DNA of 64,000 nt from positions 186,001-250,000 of the forward strand of contig VXAY01001307.1 in the NCBI GenBank assembly GCA_013399855.1. The letters are read 5' to 3'. Shown here in pieces: positions 1-11,448 of this stretch (position 1 is the first letter of the stretch; each line of letters opens with the position of its first letter). Both the position numbers and the translations under genes were made by a program. This DNA comes from Oxyruncus cristatus. Lineage: Eukaryota > Chordata > Aves > Passeriformes > Cotingidae. The notes beneath the pieces are model-generated. The model was not told the DNA's origin. It did not search any database and saw nothing but the letters and a program-made list of their open reading frames with translations.

Positions 1-1739
1 CATAAGGCAGCTCCACCTCCCCAGTGTACTCAGTGTCCTCATTTCCTCTGGAACAGATTGGGAGAGACGGTGAGTGACCACAGGGTTTGGAGACATCTGT
101 CACAGCGGGATTTCCTCTGCAGTCCCTGCTGCCCAGGAAGTTTTGGGAATCTGAGATCCCTGCTGCAGTCTGGGAGAAATAAGGCCCCGAAAAACACCAG
201 GTGGTTCGTGGTGTTCACATCCAGGTTTGCATGAGGGCAGTGGTTTGGTTTCTGAGAGCCCAGGATTTGGTTTTGTCCAAGAGTGCGATGGAAGCAAATG
301 ATATCCCAGCAGGCCAATTAGAAGGCAGTGGAGTTACATTGTTTAGCCACTCACAGAAGCTGAAAAAGGTGAAAAGAGCACAAGAAGACGGAAGGCAGGA
401 AAAATGAGAGCAATCCTACTTCATTTTTTCATTAGAGGCAGAGAAAAGCCTCTCATGAGCCATAAACTAAAAGGAGAAGCTACTGCTTAATTTTCTCACA
501 GAGTTGATTAAAGTTGGGAGGCATTTGCTGGGGATGTCATAGAGCTGCTGGTGATCTGGAAGACTTGCAATCAGCAGATTTGTGCTGGGATTGTTCCTTC
601 ATCTCCCCTAACGAATTAAGTTTGAGGGGAAGGCAAAGCAATGACCTACAATTAAGGGCAAGCAGGGCTCCAGCCGTGCTGGGGACACTGGCTTGTGGCT
701 GAGGAAGACAACCTCCTTCCTCACAGCTGCAAAGGGGAAACCCATGGGATCTAAAGTGTCACTGGCCTCACAGGGCCTGAAATAATTCCAAGGAGAAACA
801 AGAGAGCAGCTCTGTTGCTCGCCAGGCTGAAGGTGTTTTTTCCCAGTGGTTCTAGATCAGATCAGTTCTTCACTAATTTGGATTTGGTTTTGCAAATCCA
901 GTGGGCTCCGGAGGAGCTGGGGAGTGAAGAAACCTTGTTTGAAGCATTGGGAAGGCCCATCCATGAAAAAAAAACATGTGGGCACTTGCTCCCCTGCTGC
1001 CACGACTAGCATGGATCAGCTCTCTCTCCCTCTGTGTGAGGGAGTCTCTCTGCAGGAGACTTTCTTCCTGTTTTCAAATAAATTTACTCTATATTTTGCT
1101 TTCCGAGAGAAATCCACTCCAGGCAAACCCTGGACTGTGCTGTGCATGGGGCACCCCGTGCAGTGCAGTGAGGAATTATCCTGCTCCTTTGGCAGATGGG
1201 GCTTGGATGCACCTTTTGGAAGGGTTAAGTGGCCTGTGTGGAGTTTGCACAGCAGATCTGCAGCAGAGGTGTTTTTGTCACACACTGGGCCCCGGGAGGG
1301 CCGGCTCTGACTCGGGCTCCCTGCCTGACCTTGGGCAACTTGCTTTCTCTTGTCTCTGCTCAGGTCTTCACGTGTAAAACGTGGGTAATGCTGCTGCCTG
1401 TTCAGCAGCCCAGTGTGCTGTGTGCCAGATATCCCAGCTGAGATCAGGAGCTTCTCGTGCCGCAGCAACAGAAATAAATTAGGAGCATCAGAGGCGCAGC
1501 CTCCTCGCACACCCTGGGCTTTTATCACGAAACCCTCCTGCCTTTCCCCCTGTTTACAGGTGATGAGCGAGACACAAACCGAAAAACAAGCAAGACAAAA
1601 GATGGATTGCGCAAGGTCTGTTGCAAGCCCGGGAGAGGCTCAAGACAATTAGGAGGGGGCTTATCTAGAAGTTCTAGTTTTAATTGGTTTCTCTCTCTCT
1701 TTTTTTTTTATCCAAATTTTTTTTTTTCCCCCCTTCCCT

Positions 1740-2140
1740 CGCGAAGCTTTTTAAAAAGCAGCAGCTTCACAAAAGGGGCGATCCGAACTCGCTGTTCCCG
1801 GGCTGCTCGGGAGTAACAAAGAGCTCAGCGTAATGCTCTTGCTTTTCAAAACGATCAGAGAGAACCGAACGCTAATCAGAGCGGAGCAGCGTTGTCAGAA
1901 GGTATCTCAGCGGTGGCTGTCTCGGGGGGATATCGAGACTGACAGAGGCATTTTCTATTATTGTCGGATGCTGAGGTGTGAGCATTTATCCCCGCACCCA
2001 TCACCCCGGCCAGAGACTCGTCGTGCTTTGTCTGTGTCAGCTCCCGAGCGCACAAAAGGGAGTTAAACAAATTACGGGAGGAATGACGGAGAAAGGGGAC
2101 AGGGAAAAAGGGGAAAGGCAGGCGGGATCGTGGACTTCTC
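1740..2140. promoter_or_regulatory. CpG-rich block, candidate promoter or enhancer
   Basis: About two dozen CpG dinucleotides occur in roughly 400 bases, whereas the surrounding intron-like DNA is strongly CpG-depleted. This is seen directly. A function as an unmethylated CpG island, promoter or conserved enhancer is inference. No coding exon with splice sites was found beside it, so it could be an alternative promoter, a non-coding RNA start or a regulatory element of a gene off the left edge. It ends at the hairpin at 2143-2200. Confidence 0.4.
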
Positions 2141-2142
2141 CT

Positions 2143-2200
2143 CTTCTCATCTCCCCCATCCCCACCCAACAGATTGGGTGGGGATGGGGGAGATGAGAAG
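2143..2200. repeat. Perfect 27-bp inverted repeat with 4-base loop
   Basis: The left arm at 2143-2169 is the exact reverse complement of the right arm at 2174-2200. The loop CAGA is at 2170-2173. Pairing can be carried a few bases further (2139-2142 with 2201-2204) with one G-T wobble. The left arm is almost all pyrimidine and the right arm almost all purine. A stem this long, perfect and tightly closed is unusual for a neutral vertebrate sequence and unlike a normal microRNA precursor, which has bulges and a larger loop. It could be a recent foldback duplication, a structured RNA element or a library or assembly artefact. Confidence 0.9.
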
Positions 2201-5200
2201 GGGAAAGGTGCTTTCAGAGTGGAAAACAGAGCCATATTTCACTGCCTTCCAGCCATCCCTGGGCTCCCTGTTGAGACAGGGGGTGTAAGTTTTGACTGGG
2301 GCGGTGGGGGGCTGACCCTTCCCTCGTCATGTAATTCCCTTGGTTTAGATTTTAAGTCCCTGGAGAGCGAAGACCACCCTCGCGAGCTTCCTCCCAGCTT
2401 GATGGGAGAACCCGGGTGTGTTCTGCCGAGTGACTCAGAGGCTCTGGGTGCGCTTTTATTTGCGTTTGTGGCGGGGAGGGGTTGGGATGTGGTGGGCAGA
2501 GGATGTCCCTGCGTAACTCCATCGGCGTCAGCCCAGATGGATTTTGCTTGCCCCCACTGGTGCCATCATTGCAAGCCAAAGGACTGTGCTCTCAGGCAAG
2601 GTCTGGGGTTGATTTTTTTCGAGACATCTGTTCACATCGGTCTCTTAAGTCTCAGGACTAAAATACTGACAAGGATGTGCCTGTGTCTACATTAATTTTT
2701 AGAAATGACCTGGATATGTTTGATGAACAAATTCCATAGCTTTGCAGTGACACAGAGTCTCTAGTGCTCGTGGTCCCAAGTGGTTTGTTGCTCTCATGAT
2801 TTTTTTTTTTTCCTCATAAGCTAGACATTTATTCTGGAGGTTTGGGTACTTAAACACTTCACAAAACAACTGGGTTATGCCTTAGCTTACTTGTGAGGAT
2901 GAAATTTAGGCTTGTAGGTCTTTTCAAGTTATGTCTCTCAAGAGCAGCCTTTTCTAGCTGGGCTCAAATTTCTAGAGCAGGTGGCTAAGCCCAGCTGTGT
3001 CCAGCCTGTAGAGAAAAACCCCTGACTTTGAGCCAGTTCCCCTTGAATATAAGGTTCCGTGGTCTGAGCATGGCCTGTGTGGCTACAGCCATGCTTGGAA
3101 CCAGCAAGGGCCCTTCGAGTAGTACATAGCAGACTGCAGATATTTCTACCCGACCTCACATTTAACCTAAAAAAAAAAAAGATTTGCTTTTCCTGGCCTT
3201 CAGAAATACCAGCCCTGTTGTCAATGTCCAGGTACTGCTGACCAGGAATTACCAAAGGTATCCCAATGCAGAGCCCTGAGCAGGGGCGGCAGCTGGTTGT
3301 GACAGTCAGGTCTGGAGATCACAGATCTATAAGCAAAAGAAAAATACCCCTCAAACCTGTGATTTTGACCACTGTCTTTGTGTCACTCCAAATCCCACCT
3401 TTGCCACAGAGGGTTTTCCAAAGCTCTGCTGCTTCTTCTGGGTCTGTGGGTCAGTCTCGTGGGAGCCACACGCAGAGGAGATGGGTTGAGCACAGTGACC
3501 CACAGTAGTGGCATCCAGGAGTCCAGGAATTAGCCCTCATGAGCTTGTTGCCAGGAAAAGGGATTTTGAGGGATAGGAGGGCACAATTTAAGGGTCAGAT
3601 CCAGGTAACAGAAGGGCGTAACTGCACCTGAATGCTGCAGGGAACCGTCCCACCAATACATCTGTCCCCTGAGGCTGTGGGGCCAAATCACCTTCTCCTG
3701 CCTTAGCGCTACATGAGATTTGCCCACCTTTGATAGCAGGGGCTGGGTACAGGCTTGTTACCAATTCCCTGTGGAGCTGGGAAGAGGAGGGAGAGTGTGC
3801 TGGTAACAGTAGAGAGTCACCTGACCTTTGGGTCGACTCTTTGTAAGGGGAGAGCAAAAACTGTGACCCGACAGCAGGGTACAACTTGACCATATCCCAA
3901 ACCTCAAAGATCTGAGACCTTCTCTGACGCTGATTTTAGGGCTCAGAGGAGCAGGGCTGTGCGTGTGGGGACAGCCTGGAGGTGCAGCTGGGCCATACAG
4001 CTCTCACCCAACTCTTTCAGTCACTGCTGTCACAGCTGGCTGGGCTTAGGTCGGGAAGAGGTGGTTCCTGAAAGGGAAGAGCGGCAAGGAAGGACTTTCA
4101 AGGAAGAGAAGAGGGGAACACGAATCTTCTGTGTAGCCACAGCTAAATTCTCCACCTGGCTGCGGTTTTATTGCTGTTTAGCTGGAAATCCAGAGGGATG
4201 GAGAAGATTTGCTTTTCCTCACCTGAGCATGGGCTCACACGAGGTGTTGGGTCCCACCGCAGCAATGGAGCTCGTGTGGACAACGTATGGAACACCCAGG
4301 ACAAGGCAGGCCCTTAACACGTTTTCAGTACCTGTGGGGCAGGTTGGGAAGGACAGACATCAGACACCTCGCCTTGATTCCTGTTGTTCAGGGAGGACAA
4401 ACATCAACCCCCTTGGCTTGATTTCTCTTGTGCGGCTCGGAAGAGATTTCCGGGCTTGGGATGCTGACTTGGAACAGCTCCAGCTTTATTGTGGCTGAAA
4501 AGATGCAAAGCCACAGGTCAGGGCTGCAGTTCCTCGGGTGTATTTGCATGGGAATGGATGGTTTGTAACATGAGAGTAGCAGCTCCATCTATAGCTTTAA
4601 TATGGCCACTGGCCACTGACTTAACTTGGACTTTCTAGTTGCTAACGAAAAGGAAGCTGGCAGCCTGGCAGAGCAAAACTCTGTGTTTTCCATCCTTTTT
4701 TTCCCATTTGTGGACAGACTGCTGGGTGAGTTGCAGTCTCCTGGCAAAAGGGTCAGTGTTTCAGTTGCTTATGTGGCTCCATAGAAGCCTTGCAGGGTGC
4801 TGTAGGGTGAAACCATTGCAGCAGACCCTTGATAGCTGCAGAATTTTAAATAAGGTAGTAGGGACAGCCCACAAGTCCACATGAAAAACGGATGAATCCA
4901 AAGCATGGTTTGGTTTAAGGAAAGTTGGCCTGGCTGAACTTGTGGGTCGGTGTGTGTGGCTTTAGTTTGGTTGGTTTGGGGTGTTCTGTGGGTTCAGATA
5001 TTTATGGCTCTTCCAGGGGTGGGTTTTTGCATTCATTGTGATTTTGATTCAAGCTGATCTGTGAGAATCTCAGTGCCAACAGCATAACCGTGGCTGCATT
5101 CTGAGGGCCTTCGAGTCTGATAAGGCAGATCTTGCCGGAAGCAGCTCGTGGGGTTGGTTTCCAGAAGCCTCCACGCTATTTATCCTTGGCTAATCAGACC

Positions 5201-7063
5201 CTGCCCCTGAGCCTCCCTGCAGACATCGGGTGGGAGGGCTTGTGATTTCTGTTCTCTTTGTTGTTAAAGGCGTAATCTGAATTTACCAGGGAAATCCTGA
5301 GTTTAGGATAATTCCAGAGGGCGTGAACCAATGTGGAGTCCTGGTGGAAAAGAATCGATGTAGTTCTCCATCAGCCTATCACAATATGTGAAGTTAACTG
5401 AGAACCCCTGCTGAGAAACATCACTGGAAACAGCTGAGTTAAAATCCATTCAGCTTAACAAAAAGCAGATTAAAAAGTCTTCGAGTGACTAGATGGAAAA
5501 AAATAATTCTTGTAGAAGAGAATGCTTCAATCTAGTCAACAAGTCTGTAACAGGATTCTGCAGCCAGTGGTTGAAACAGAGGGGAGAATCAAAGCAGAAG
5601 ATGTAAATTTTGGCCAGAAATGGGAATTAACCACAGCCACACCACCACTCCTCAGCATTGTTATGGCTTGCTGAAAGACATGATAGATAGCCCATTAACT
5701 TGCACCCTTAATTGGAGGCAACAAGTCTTTTGAAAAGGATTGGTCCAATTTAGCCACAAATTGTTGGGCTTAAGGCAATAATTGGATGAAATTCTGTGGC
5801 CTGAGCTGCACAGAGGAGCCAGCTAGAGGATTATGTACTTGACCTTTTCTGACCCTATTTTTTTTCCATGAAGTCTGCAGCAGGTATCAAATACCATTTT
5901 TATTCTTTTATCTGCTATGATTTTAACAGAAAACTTTAGACTGCTCCCTCACTTGGGGATTTGGAGAAGTCCTAGTGAGGGCAGCAGGTTCGTTTTAGGG
6001 AGGTCACTGTGGAGCCACCCAAGGGGAGGCAGAAATGCAGGACAGGCTCCTGCTCAGCCATCCCAAACTGTGCCCCTGAGAGACACTCAGTCCCACTGGA
6101 AAATCTTTGCCTGTGTGGTTTTCTGGGAATGTCCCAAACATCTGCGAGAGGTTGGGTTTGCTGAAGAGGGGGGTTGCCCGGTGTTCACTGCCCTCTAAAA
6201 ACCTCCCTGTGCTGAAGTACCTTGCTCACAGCAAGCACAGTGGAGACAAAGCCATTACCAGGCAGTGGGAAGCCTCAGGCTCTGAATATTCTCCATGCAC
6301 ATGGAGCACAACACAGGCTCTTAAAAGCATCTGGTTTTGAAAACAACGAAAAGAATTTAAATGTTACCCTTGAATGTATCAGCAAATAGTAGAAGCCCTC
6401 AGCAGTAACCAAGTTTGAGATAGAAATATAAAAAAAAATTAAAAAATTAAATCCCTTCCCTTTGGTTAACAACTATTTTAGTAGCTAACAGCCCGAGGTG
6501 CTACTGGAATTGCTGCTGTAATAGGGATTTCATTATTTTTATAGCCTGCGCTTATTTCCTGGATTTATGAGCAAATTTTCTTTAAGCAGATCTTGCACCG
6601 AACACAAAACAGGCTCTTGGTGGTCGGAAGGACAAGGTGAGGAGCTCTCAGTGACTTGTAGATACAGTTGGGAACTCTGACTGTAATTCAAATAACATCA
6701 CTCCCTTCCAGTGGGTGCAGTTCAATGGCCACGGCCTTGTGCTGGTGTATGCAGGGCTCTTTTTTTATCCCTGGGAAGATCCCTAGAACAGGGAGCAACT
6801 TTTAATTGTTGTCCTTGTCACACACGAACCAGTTTCTCACCACTGTGGGGGCATGTTCTGAATCATTTCTTAGGGAAAGTTAAACCCTGGACCAGAACAG
6901 CTGTGAAATAACTGAGCCCAGAGCTGATGTTTTGGGCTGAGGAGCAGCATGATGTGCTCTGAGCATGGACAGAGGGGCAAAGGCAGAAACTTCCCCACTG
7001 GAAAAGAAAGGTCCTGGGCATCTTTCCCATCTCGTAGCAGAGTTGTATGTGTGGAATTCAGGA

Positions 7064-7240
7064 CAGGGCAGGGATTTCTGAGGGATCCTACACATGAGCA
7101 GCTCAGGGAAGGGTCTGTGGTCTGTGGCTCCAGCTGTGGAAGTGTCGTGACATGGAAACCCCCAGTAACAAGCTGCCAGGACAAAGTGAGAACAGGACAG
7201 GGCTATTCCTGGTGAGCTAAAGCGAGGGACAGCATCCACA
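7064..7240. repeat. Local direct repeat, copy A
   Basis: This segment matches 8381-8552 in the same orientation over almost its whole length. By eye about 15 substitutions separate the copies, and copy A has one extra 7-base unit (TCTGTGG) that is itself a tandem duplication. It lies about 100 bases downstream, in transcript sense, of the second coding exon of the 3-beta-HSD-like gene. It may be a local duplication or two members of an uncharacterised dispersed family. No coding potential is evident. Confidence 0.9.
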
Positions 7241-7341
7241 GGGAGCGCAAAAGGGATGTTTGCCGTAGCCCCTTGTGCGGCCGCACCGAGGTGTGTGAGG
7301 GAGCCAAGGCCGTGTTTAATCCCTTGTTTTCCCGAGCTTAC

Positions 7342-7497
7342 CCCCCACGTTGACGGCTCTCATCTCCCAGAAGGGCATCGTGCCCCTGTAGTCCACGAGA
7401 GCAGCTGTGTGGATCACCACGTGCACGCCCTGCATGGCAGCCAGGAGCGCGCTGCGGTCCCGAACGTCTCCTCTCACCGCTGTCACACGGGTGGTGG
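7342..7497 (-). CDS. 3-beta-HSD-like coding exon 2
   Basis: This is a 156-base exon. The acceptor reads TTTTCCTGCAG before 7497 and the donor is GGTAAGC after 7342. It starts with the last two bases of a split codon (G from exon 1 plus CC gives Ala) and ends after one base of the next codon, so both junctions are phase 1. It encodes strand and helix elements of the cofactor domain, including TTRVTAVRGDVRD, then GVHVVIHTAALVD and finally RAVNVG. The family pattern predicts Gly-Thr next. No stop or frameshift is present. The exon is GC-rich compared with its flanks. The plus-strand 225-codon frame across it is an antisense shadow. Confidence 0.88.
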
Positions 7498-10400
7498 CTG
7501 CAGGAAAATAGACAGAGCCAGAGATGCAAGGAAGGGAGGGGGGGGAACAAAACCAGGTACAAATCCACGTCCTCACCCTCGTGCAGAGGCGAGGCTCCTG
7601 TGTGGAGAGCTTTGCTGCCTGCAGGGCGAGGCAAAGCACGCTCTGGCCGTGACCGTACCGCTGGAATACATCACACCAGGGGCAAGTTCACCCCGACTTC
7701 CGAGCCCCGAGAAGCCAGGTCTGCGTCTGGGTCCGTTCAGCGCAGCGCTCTGCACGGGCAGTGGGCCAGGAAGAGCCGTGTCTGCCGTTGCAAATCCCCG
7801 GTCTGCGTCCAAGGACAGTGCTGAGAGCAGCAGGCTCTTGGCCCGGAGCTGCAGCTGGTCACAGGGCTGCCCCAGCCCGTGGGGGTTTTGGGAAGCTGCG
7901 CTGGATACTTCCCTTCGGACAGAGGATTTTTAGGGCTCGCTGGGAGCAACACCGGGGGAGTTCAAGGGACATTGTACAGAGCTTTCATTTGAACTGCAAG
8001 CCCCGGAGATGGGAAGGGAAAATAACGCACCAGGTTTTAAAAGTTTCGTAGGAAATTCCTCTGTTTGAGCCACTCAGAAGGAATTTTTCCCCCTATCTCC
8101 TTTCTCCCCCTCCATCTTCCTAAAAATAGCTGTTCCCGGACACAGCTACTCTTGGCCTCTACTGCTAATTTTCTTGCTTTGAGACAGTGTTGCAATGTTG
8201 AAGTAGGATTTTTCCCTTTTTCCTTTCGTGTAGTTGGGGTCAGGCCAGCCAGGAGCTGGGGTTAGCAGGCCGCACTCCTTGGGGCTTTGCAATAAGGCGG
8301 GCACAGGATTGCTTTGGGAAGGAGAGGTCTGCTCTGCCCTGGGCTGGCAGCTCTCTGGAGAGCCCAATCCATCTTGGGATCAGGGCAGGGATTTCTGAGG
8401 GATCCCACACATGAGCAGCTCAGGGAAGGGTCTGTGGCTCCAGCTGTGGAAGTGCCGTAACATGGAAACCCCCAGTGAAGAACTGCCAGGACAAGGTGGG
8501 AAGAGAGCAGGGTTATTCCTGGTGAACTAAAGGGAGGGACAGAATCCAACACAGCAGCTCTGAACGTTTTCTGAGCAGCATGGGATGGAGGAAGGAGGAG
8601 GCTGGAATTTTACAGAAGGGTCAGGCTGCTTTCTTAATTAGCATAGCCAAGATTTGGTGGACTTACTCTTAAGAGTATTAATCCTAAATAATACTGATTA
8701 ATATTGAATATTAAAATTAATTTAATATTAAAGCACAGGGTTGCTGCAGTGAGAACAGAGGGGAAAAAGAAAGGAGTTGTCCATGTAGCAGAGGTAAAAC
8801 ACTTGCCCAGAGGACCAGAGTGCAGAGGAGGATGCTCCTGCTGAAAGCTGGAGCAGGGTTTGTCAGCAGACTCTTGGGGGGATTCTTCTGCTACTCTGTG
8901 GGTTTGGAAAAGCCTGGAACCCATCAGGTTGAAGTGTTAAACAGACCTTTTTACATCACCCGTCTGAAGGCAGCTGTGTAAGGCAACCATGAGAAATTTT
9001 CAGACTGATAAGGCCTGATGAGCTCTATCCAGAGCTATAAAGAGGTGATGGGTGTAAACTGCAGCCCTACTGCATTATCAGCTACTTTGGAGAACTTTTG
9101 AAGGCACTGGAAAACTGCAGCAGAGCAAATGAAACACCTGTGCTTAGAAAGGAGGTGAAGAAGAGCCAGGAAATTACAGAACATTTTGATTTCAACCCCA
9201 GGAGATTCAGGAGCACACACTGAAAGGACATGTGTGTGAACACCTGTGGGATAATCGGGAGAACAGAAGCAGCTGACAAGGATTTGTCAAGAACAAATCA
9301 AGTCAGATAAACCTCCTTTGTTCTCATGACAAGGTAACAGGCTGCAGGGATATTGTGGAACAGGTTGATGCCATCTATCTTGATTTTAGGAGGGCTTTGG
9401 AAACTCTGCGTCATCCTCGTGAGCGAGTCAGTAAAACACGAGCTAAATCAGCCCCGTCGGGGAGAGCACAAAGCCGGTGGAATTACAGTTCCCAGGGAAT
9501 TGCCAGCTGTGGTAGGTGCCTGCCCTGGGGCTCTCCAGGGCTTATTGCTGTATTTGAGTCTCTTTTTATTGTTTTCATCAAGAATCTGGCAGATTTGTTC
9601 ATTAAATCAGCAGATAACATCAGACGGGGAGGGACTCCGAGTGCACTGGAGGATTAGGGAATGAGTTGAGTGTAACTCAGAGAGGTTGGGGGAAAAAAAG
9701 AGGGGAAATTTGATAGAAACAAAGAGAAGTCGTTGGGGTGAGCAGGGAAGAGGCAGCAGGTCTTCATGAGAGGATTAAATTGGACCAGAGCAGCTCAGGA
9801 GCTGTTGCCTCTTGGCAGGGTCCTGTGACTGGGAAAAAGGCATCATTGTAGGTAAAACAGGAGGAGGCATTCCAGGATGGAAGGCACAAATCCATCAGCT
9901 TTACACAGCAGTGGGAAGGCCACAACTTGTCTCTCCGCCCAAACCTCAGTGCCCCTCTTGCAGAAGGGAGCAACACCAGTGCCCTGAGGTACTGATGGCG
10001 TGGAGGAGGAAGGAGTGAGTGCACAAGAGCTCCTTCAGCCAAAAGGACAAACCAGTGGAAGGAGGTGGTTCTTAGGGGATGAAGATTGTTGTAAAAAGAT
10101 TACAGCAGCAGTGTAACACCTATTCTAAGGGTGGATGAGAACTGAGGGACTCCAAGTGCAGATTAGTCTGTACCCACAGCAGTGGCCTGGTGGTGCAGAG
10201 ATAAATGGGCTGCCTCAGGTGGCCTGGGGACAGGACAGACAAACATCTGTGGGGAGGGTTGTGGTGGAGCTGCTCTGCCTTGGGGCAGAGGGATGGGGTT
10301 GGGATGGCCCCTCAGGCTGCTCCTGCCTTGTTCGCTGCGGTGTCAGGCCACAGACCTCTCCTGGAGCCTGGATTATGGTACCTCCCCGAGGTTTAAACAG

Positions 10401-11448
10401 CTTTTTCTTCTATTATGGGTGCTTTTAAGGCAATTGGCTCCCTGAAACCCGGGGAAACCAGTCTGCTGAGTTCATCTGCCGGGGGGGTTCTGATGGTGAT
10501 ATTTCCCTGGGAGCCTTAACTTGCTCCAGGTGTGTCTCCTATCGATATCTCCCCCCAGATGGGATCTCCCTTATCACTTTTGCCTCTCTCAAAGCAGGCT
10601 GAAGGTTTGGGCAGTCAGAGAGAGGGGACCCAGCCCACCATCACCCAAGCTGCCTTGGCTTGTTTGGCATGGGTATTCCTGAATCCAGTAAAACAGGTTG
10701 TTTTTGCCCAACATATCTCACTGTACTCAACCCTGGATGAAGGCAGCTCTCAGAATATGATCAAATGGATTAATTTAGTATCTCTGAGAGTGTTTACTGA
10801 GACTCACCTCTTCCTTCATATCCACAGGAAGGCTGCTGTAGGTTTCTCTCAGTTATTTCCATAATTTATTTCACAATACCTGCAGCAGATACTGAGTTTC
10901 TATTCTATTACTGTCACGATTTTTATTTTTCAGACTTGATGACTGGTTGGAGCAGTTCAGGAGGATGTTTTTGTGTCCCTTTGCTGTCAGTCTGACTGGT
11001 TGAGCAGAAGCAACTGGGCAGCCAAGTTCCCCTGTCACGTACTCAGTGTGCACATTGCTCCTTACAACTGATCCCTGTGTGGGGACTTGGATCCTCCTGT
11101 GATACCTCTGGAGGGTACAGGCTATGGATCTTTTTCTCTTTGATTTAATCCTGTGATGAAAAACCTTCCAGAGGTGGAAGTTGTTCTTCATCCAGTCTGT
11201 TTAACCCCATGCCTGTAACTGTGGCATCTCCAGCATTATTCCATCTGCCATGAAAGGGAGGGTTCTGGCCACCAAATAAATGCTGATGCTCTTTTCTTAC
11301 CTGTGGTGAGATTTTCTACTTCTGCTTTTGCTACTGAATCAAAAACTCTGACTTCTTTGATGTAGTCTTGTTGAGACAGGAGCTCTACGATCTTCTCCCC
11401 AATAAACCCACATCCTCCTGTCACCAGGTAGACCCAGGCCCCGTCCAT
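7342..11448 (-). CDS. 3-beta-hydroxysteroid dehydrogenase family protein, first two coding exons (partial)
   Basis: This is the N-terminal part of a short-chain dehydrogenase of the 3-beta-HSD family. Members use NAD(P) to oxidise 3-beta-hydroxysteroids and, in some subtypes, isomerise the double bond. They are usually in ER or mitochondrial membranes. Two exons join in frame (phase 1) to give 100 complete residues. They carry the Rossmann nucleotide-binding motif VTGGCGFIG at residues 9-17, an acidic residue ending the second strand (RVFDS), the GD motif (AVRGDVRD) and the family signature VVIHTAALVD followed by AVNV. The family is about 370 residues long, so roughly 270 residues containing the catalytic Tyr and Lys are missing. 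Resemblance is to HSD3B7 and HSD3B1, but the subtype cannot be fixed from this part. It lies downstream of COL26A1 on the same strand. Confidence 0.87.
8381..8552. repeat. Local direct repeat, copy B
   Basis: This copy matches 7064-7240 at roughly 90 percent identity by eye, in the same orientation. It lies in intron 1 upstream of the second 3-beta-HSD exon, so the two copies bracket that exon. It lacks the 7-base duplication of copy A. Confidence 0.9.
8990..9745 (+). mobile_element. Degenerate CR1-type non-LTR retrotransposon, reverse-transcriptase region
   Basis: A decayed fragment of CR1/L3-type ORF2. The clearest stretch, about 9275-9400, reads as the familiar passage 'kdlSRTNQ...QVDAIYLDFRRALETL'. 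In intact CR1 this is the start of the RT palm with the YLDF..AFD metal-binding motif; here the second Asp is Glu (ALETL). A later segment near 9590-9625 matches the passage before the FADD box, and 8995-9060 resembles the GPDGI(H/Y)P region. Indels and stops destroy the frame. Family assignment is from recalled CR1 consensus sequence, and the ends are approximate. It sits antisense in intron 1 of the 3-beta-HSD-like gene. Confidence 0.75.
11301..11448 (-). CDS. 3-beta-HSD-like coding exon 1 with start codon
   Basis: The coding part is 148 bases (49 codons plus one base) from ATG at 11448-11446 to the donor after 11301 (CACAG/GTAAGA). The start has a strong Kozak context (A at -3, G at +4). 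The in-frame sequence just upstream offers a GTG but no ATG, so this is the best start. It encodes MDGAWVYLVTGGCGFIGEKI and then the helix and second strand of the Rossmann fold, which is where family members begin. There is no signal peptide, as expected for 3-beta-HSDs. Any 5' UTR exon was not identified. Confidence 0.87.

Larger units (their letters stand above)
1..7341. other. Left flank: non-coding, presumed intron of the 3-beta-HSD-like gene
   Basis: No exon could be recognised in this 7.3 kb on either strand. I looked on the minus strand for the expected later exons of a 3-beta-hydroxysteroid dehydrogenase, in particular the YTSS and YxxxK catalytic region and the large C-terminal exon, and did not see them. 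The stretch holds a CpG-rich block at 1.74-2.14 kb, a perfect hairpin at 2143-2200 and one copy of a local repeat at 7064-7240, listed separately. The rest appears to be ordinary unique intronic or intergenic sequence. Confidence 0.6.
7498..11300 (-). other. 3-beta-HSD-like intron 1
   Basis: This is a 3.8-kb intron with GTAAGA donor and CCTGCAG acceptor, read on the minus strand. It holds repeat copy B (8381-8552) and an old CR1 relic in the opposite orientation to the gene (about 8990-9745). Nothing else coding was recognised. Confidence 0.8.

Noticed and set aside
2143..2200. Hairpin as a microRNA gene
   Set aside because: The 4-base loop, perfect pairing and homopurine arm are unlike animal pre-microRNAs. 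No known seed was recognised.
7256..7933. 225-codon plus-strand frame
   Set aside because: It runs antisense across the well-supported 3-beta-HSD exon at 7342-7497 and has no recognisable protein similarity. It is a shadow of a GC-rich coding exon.
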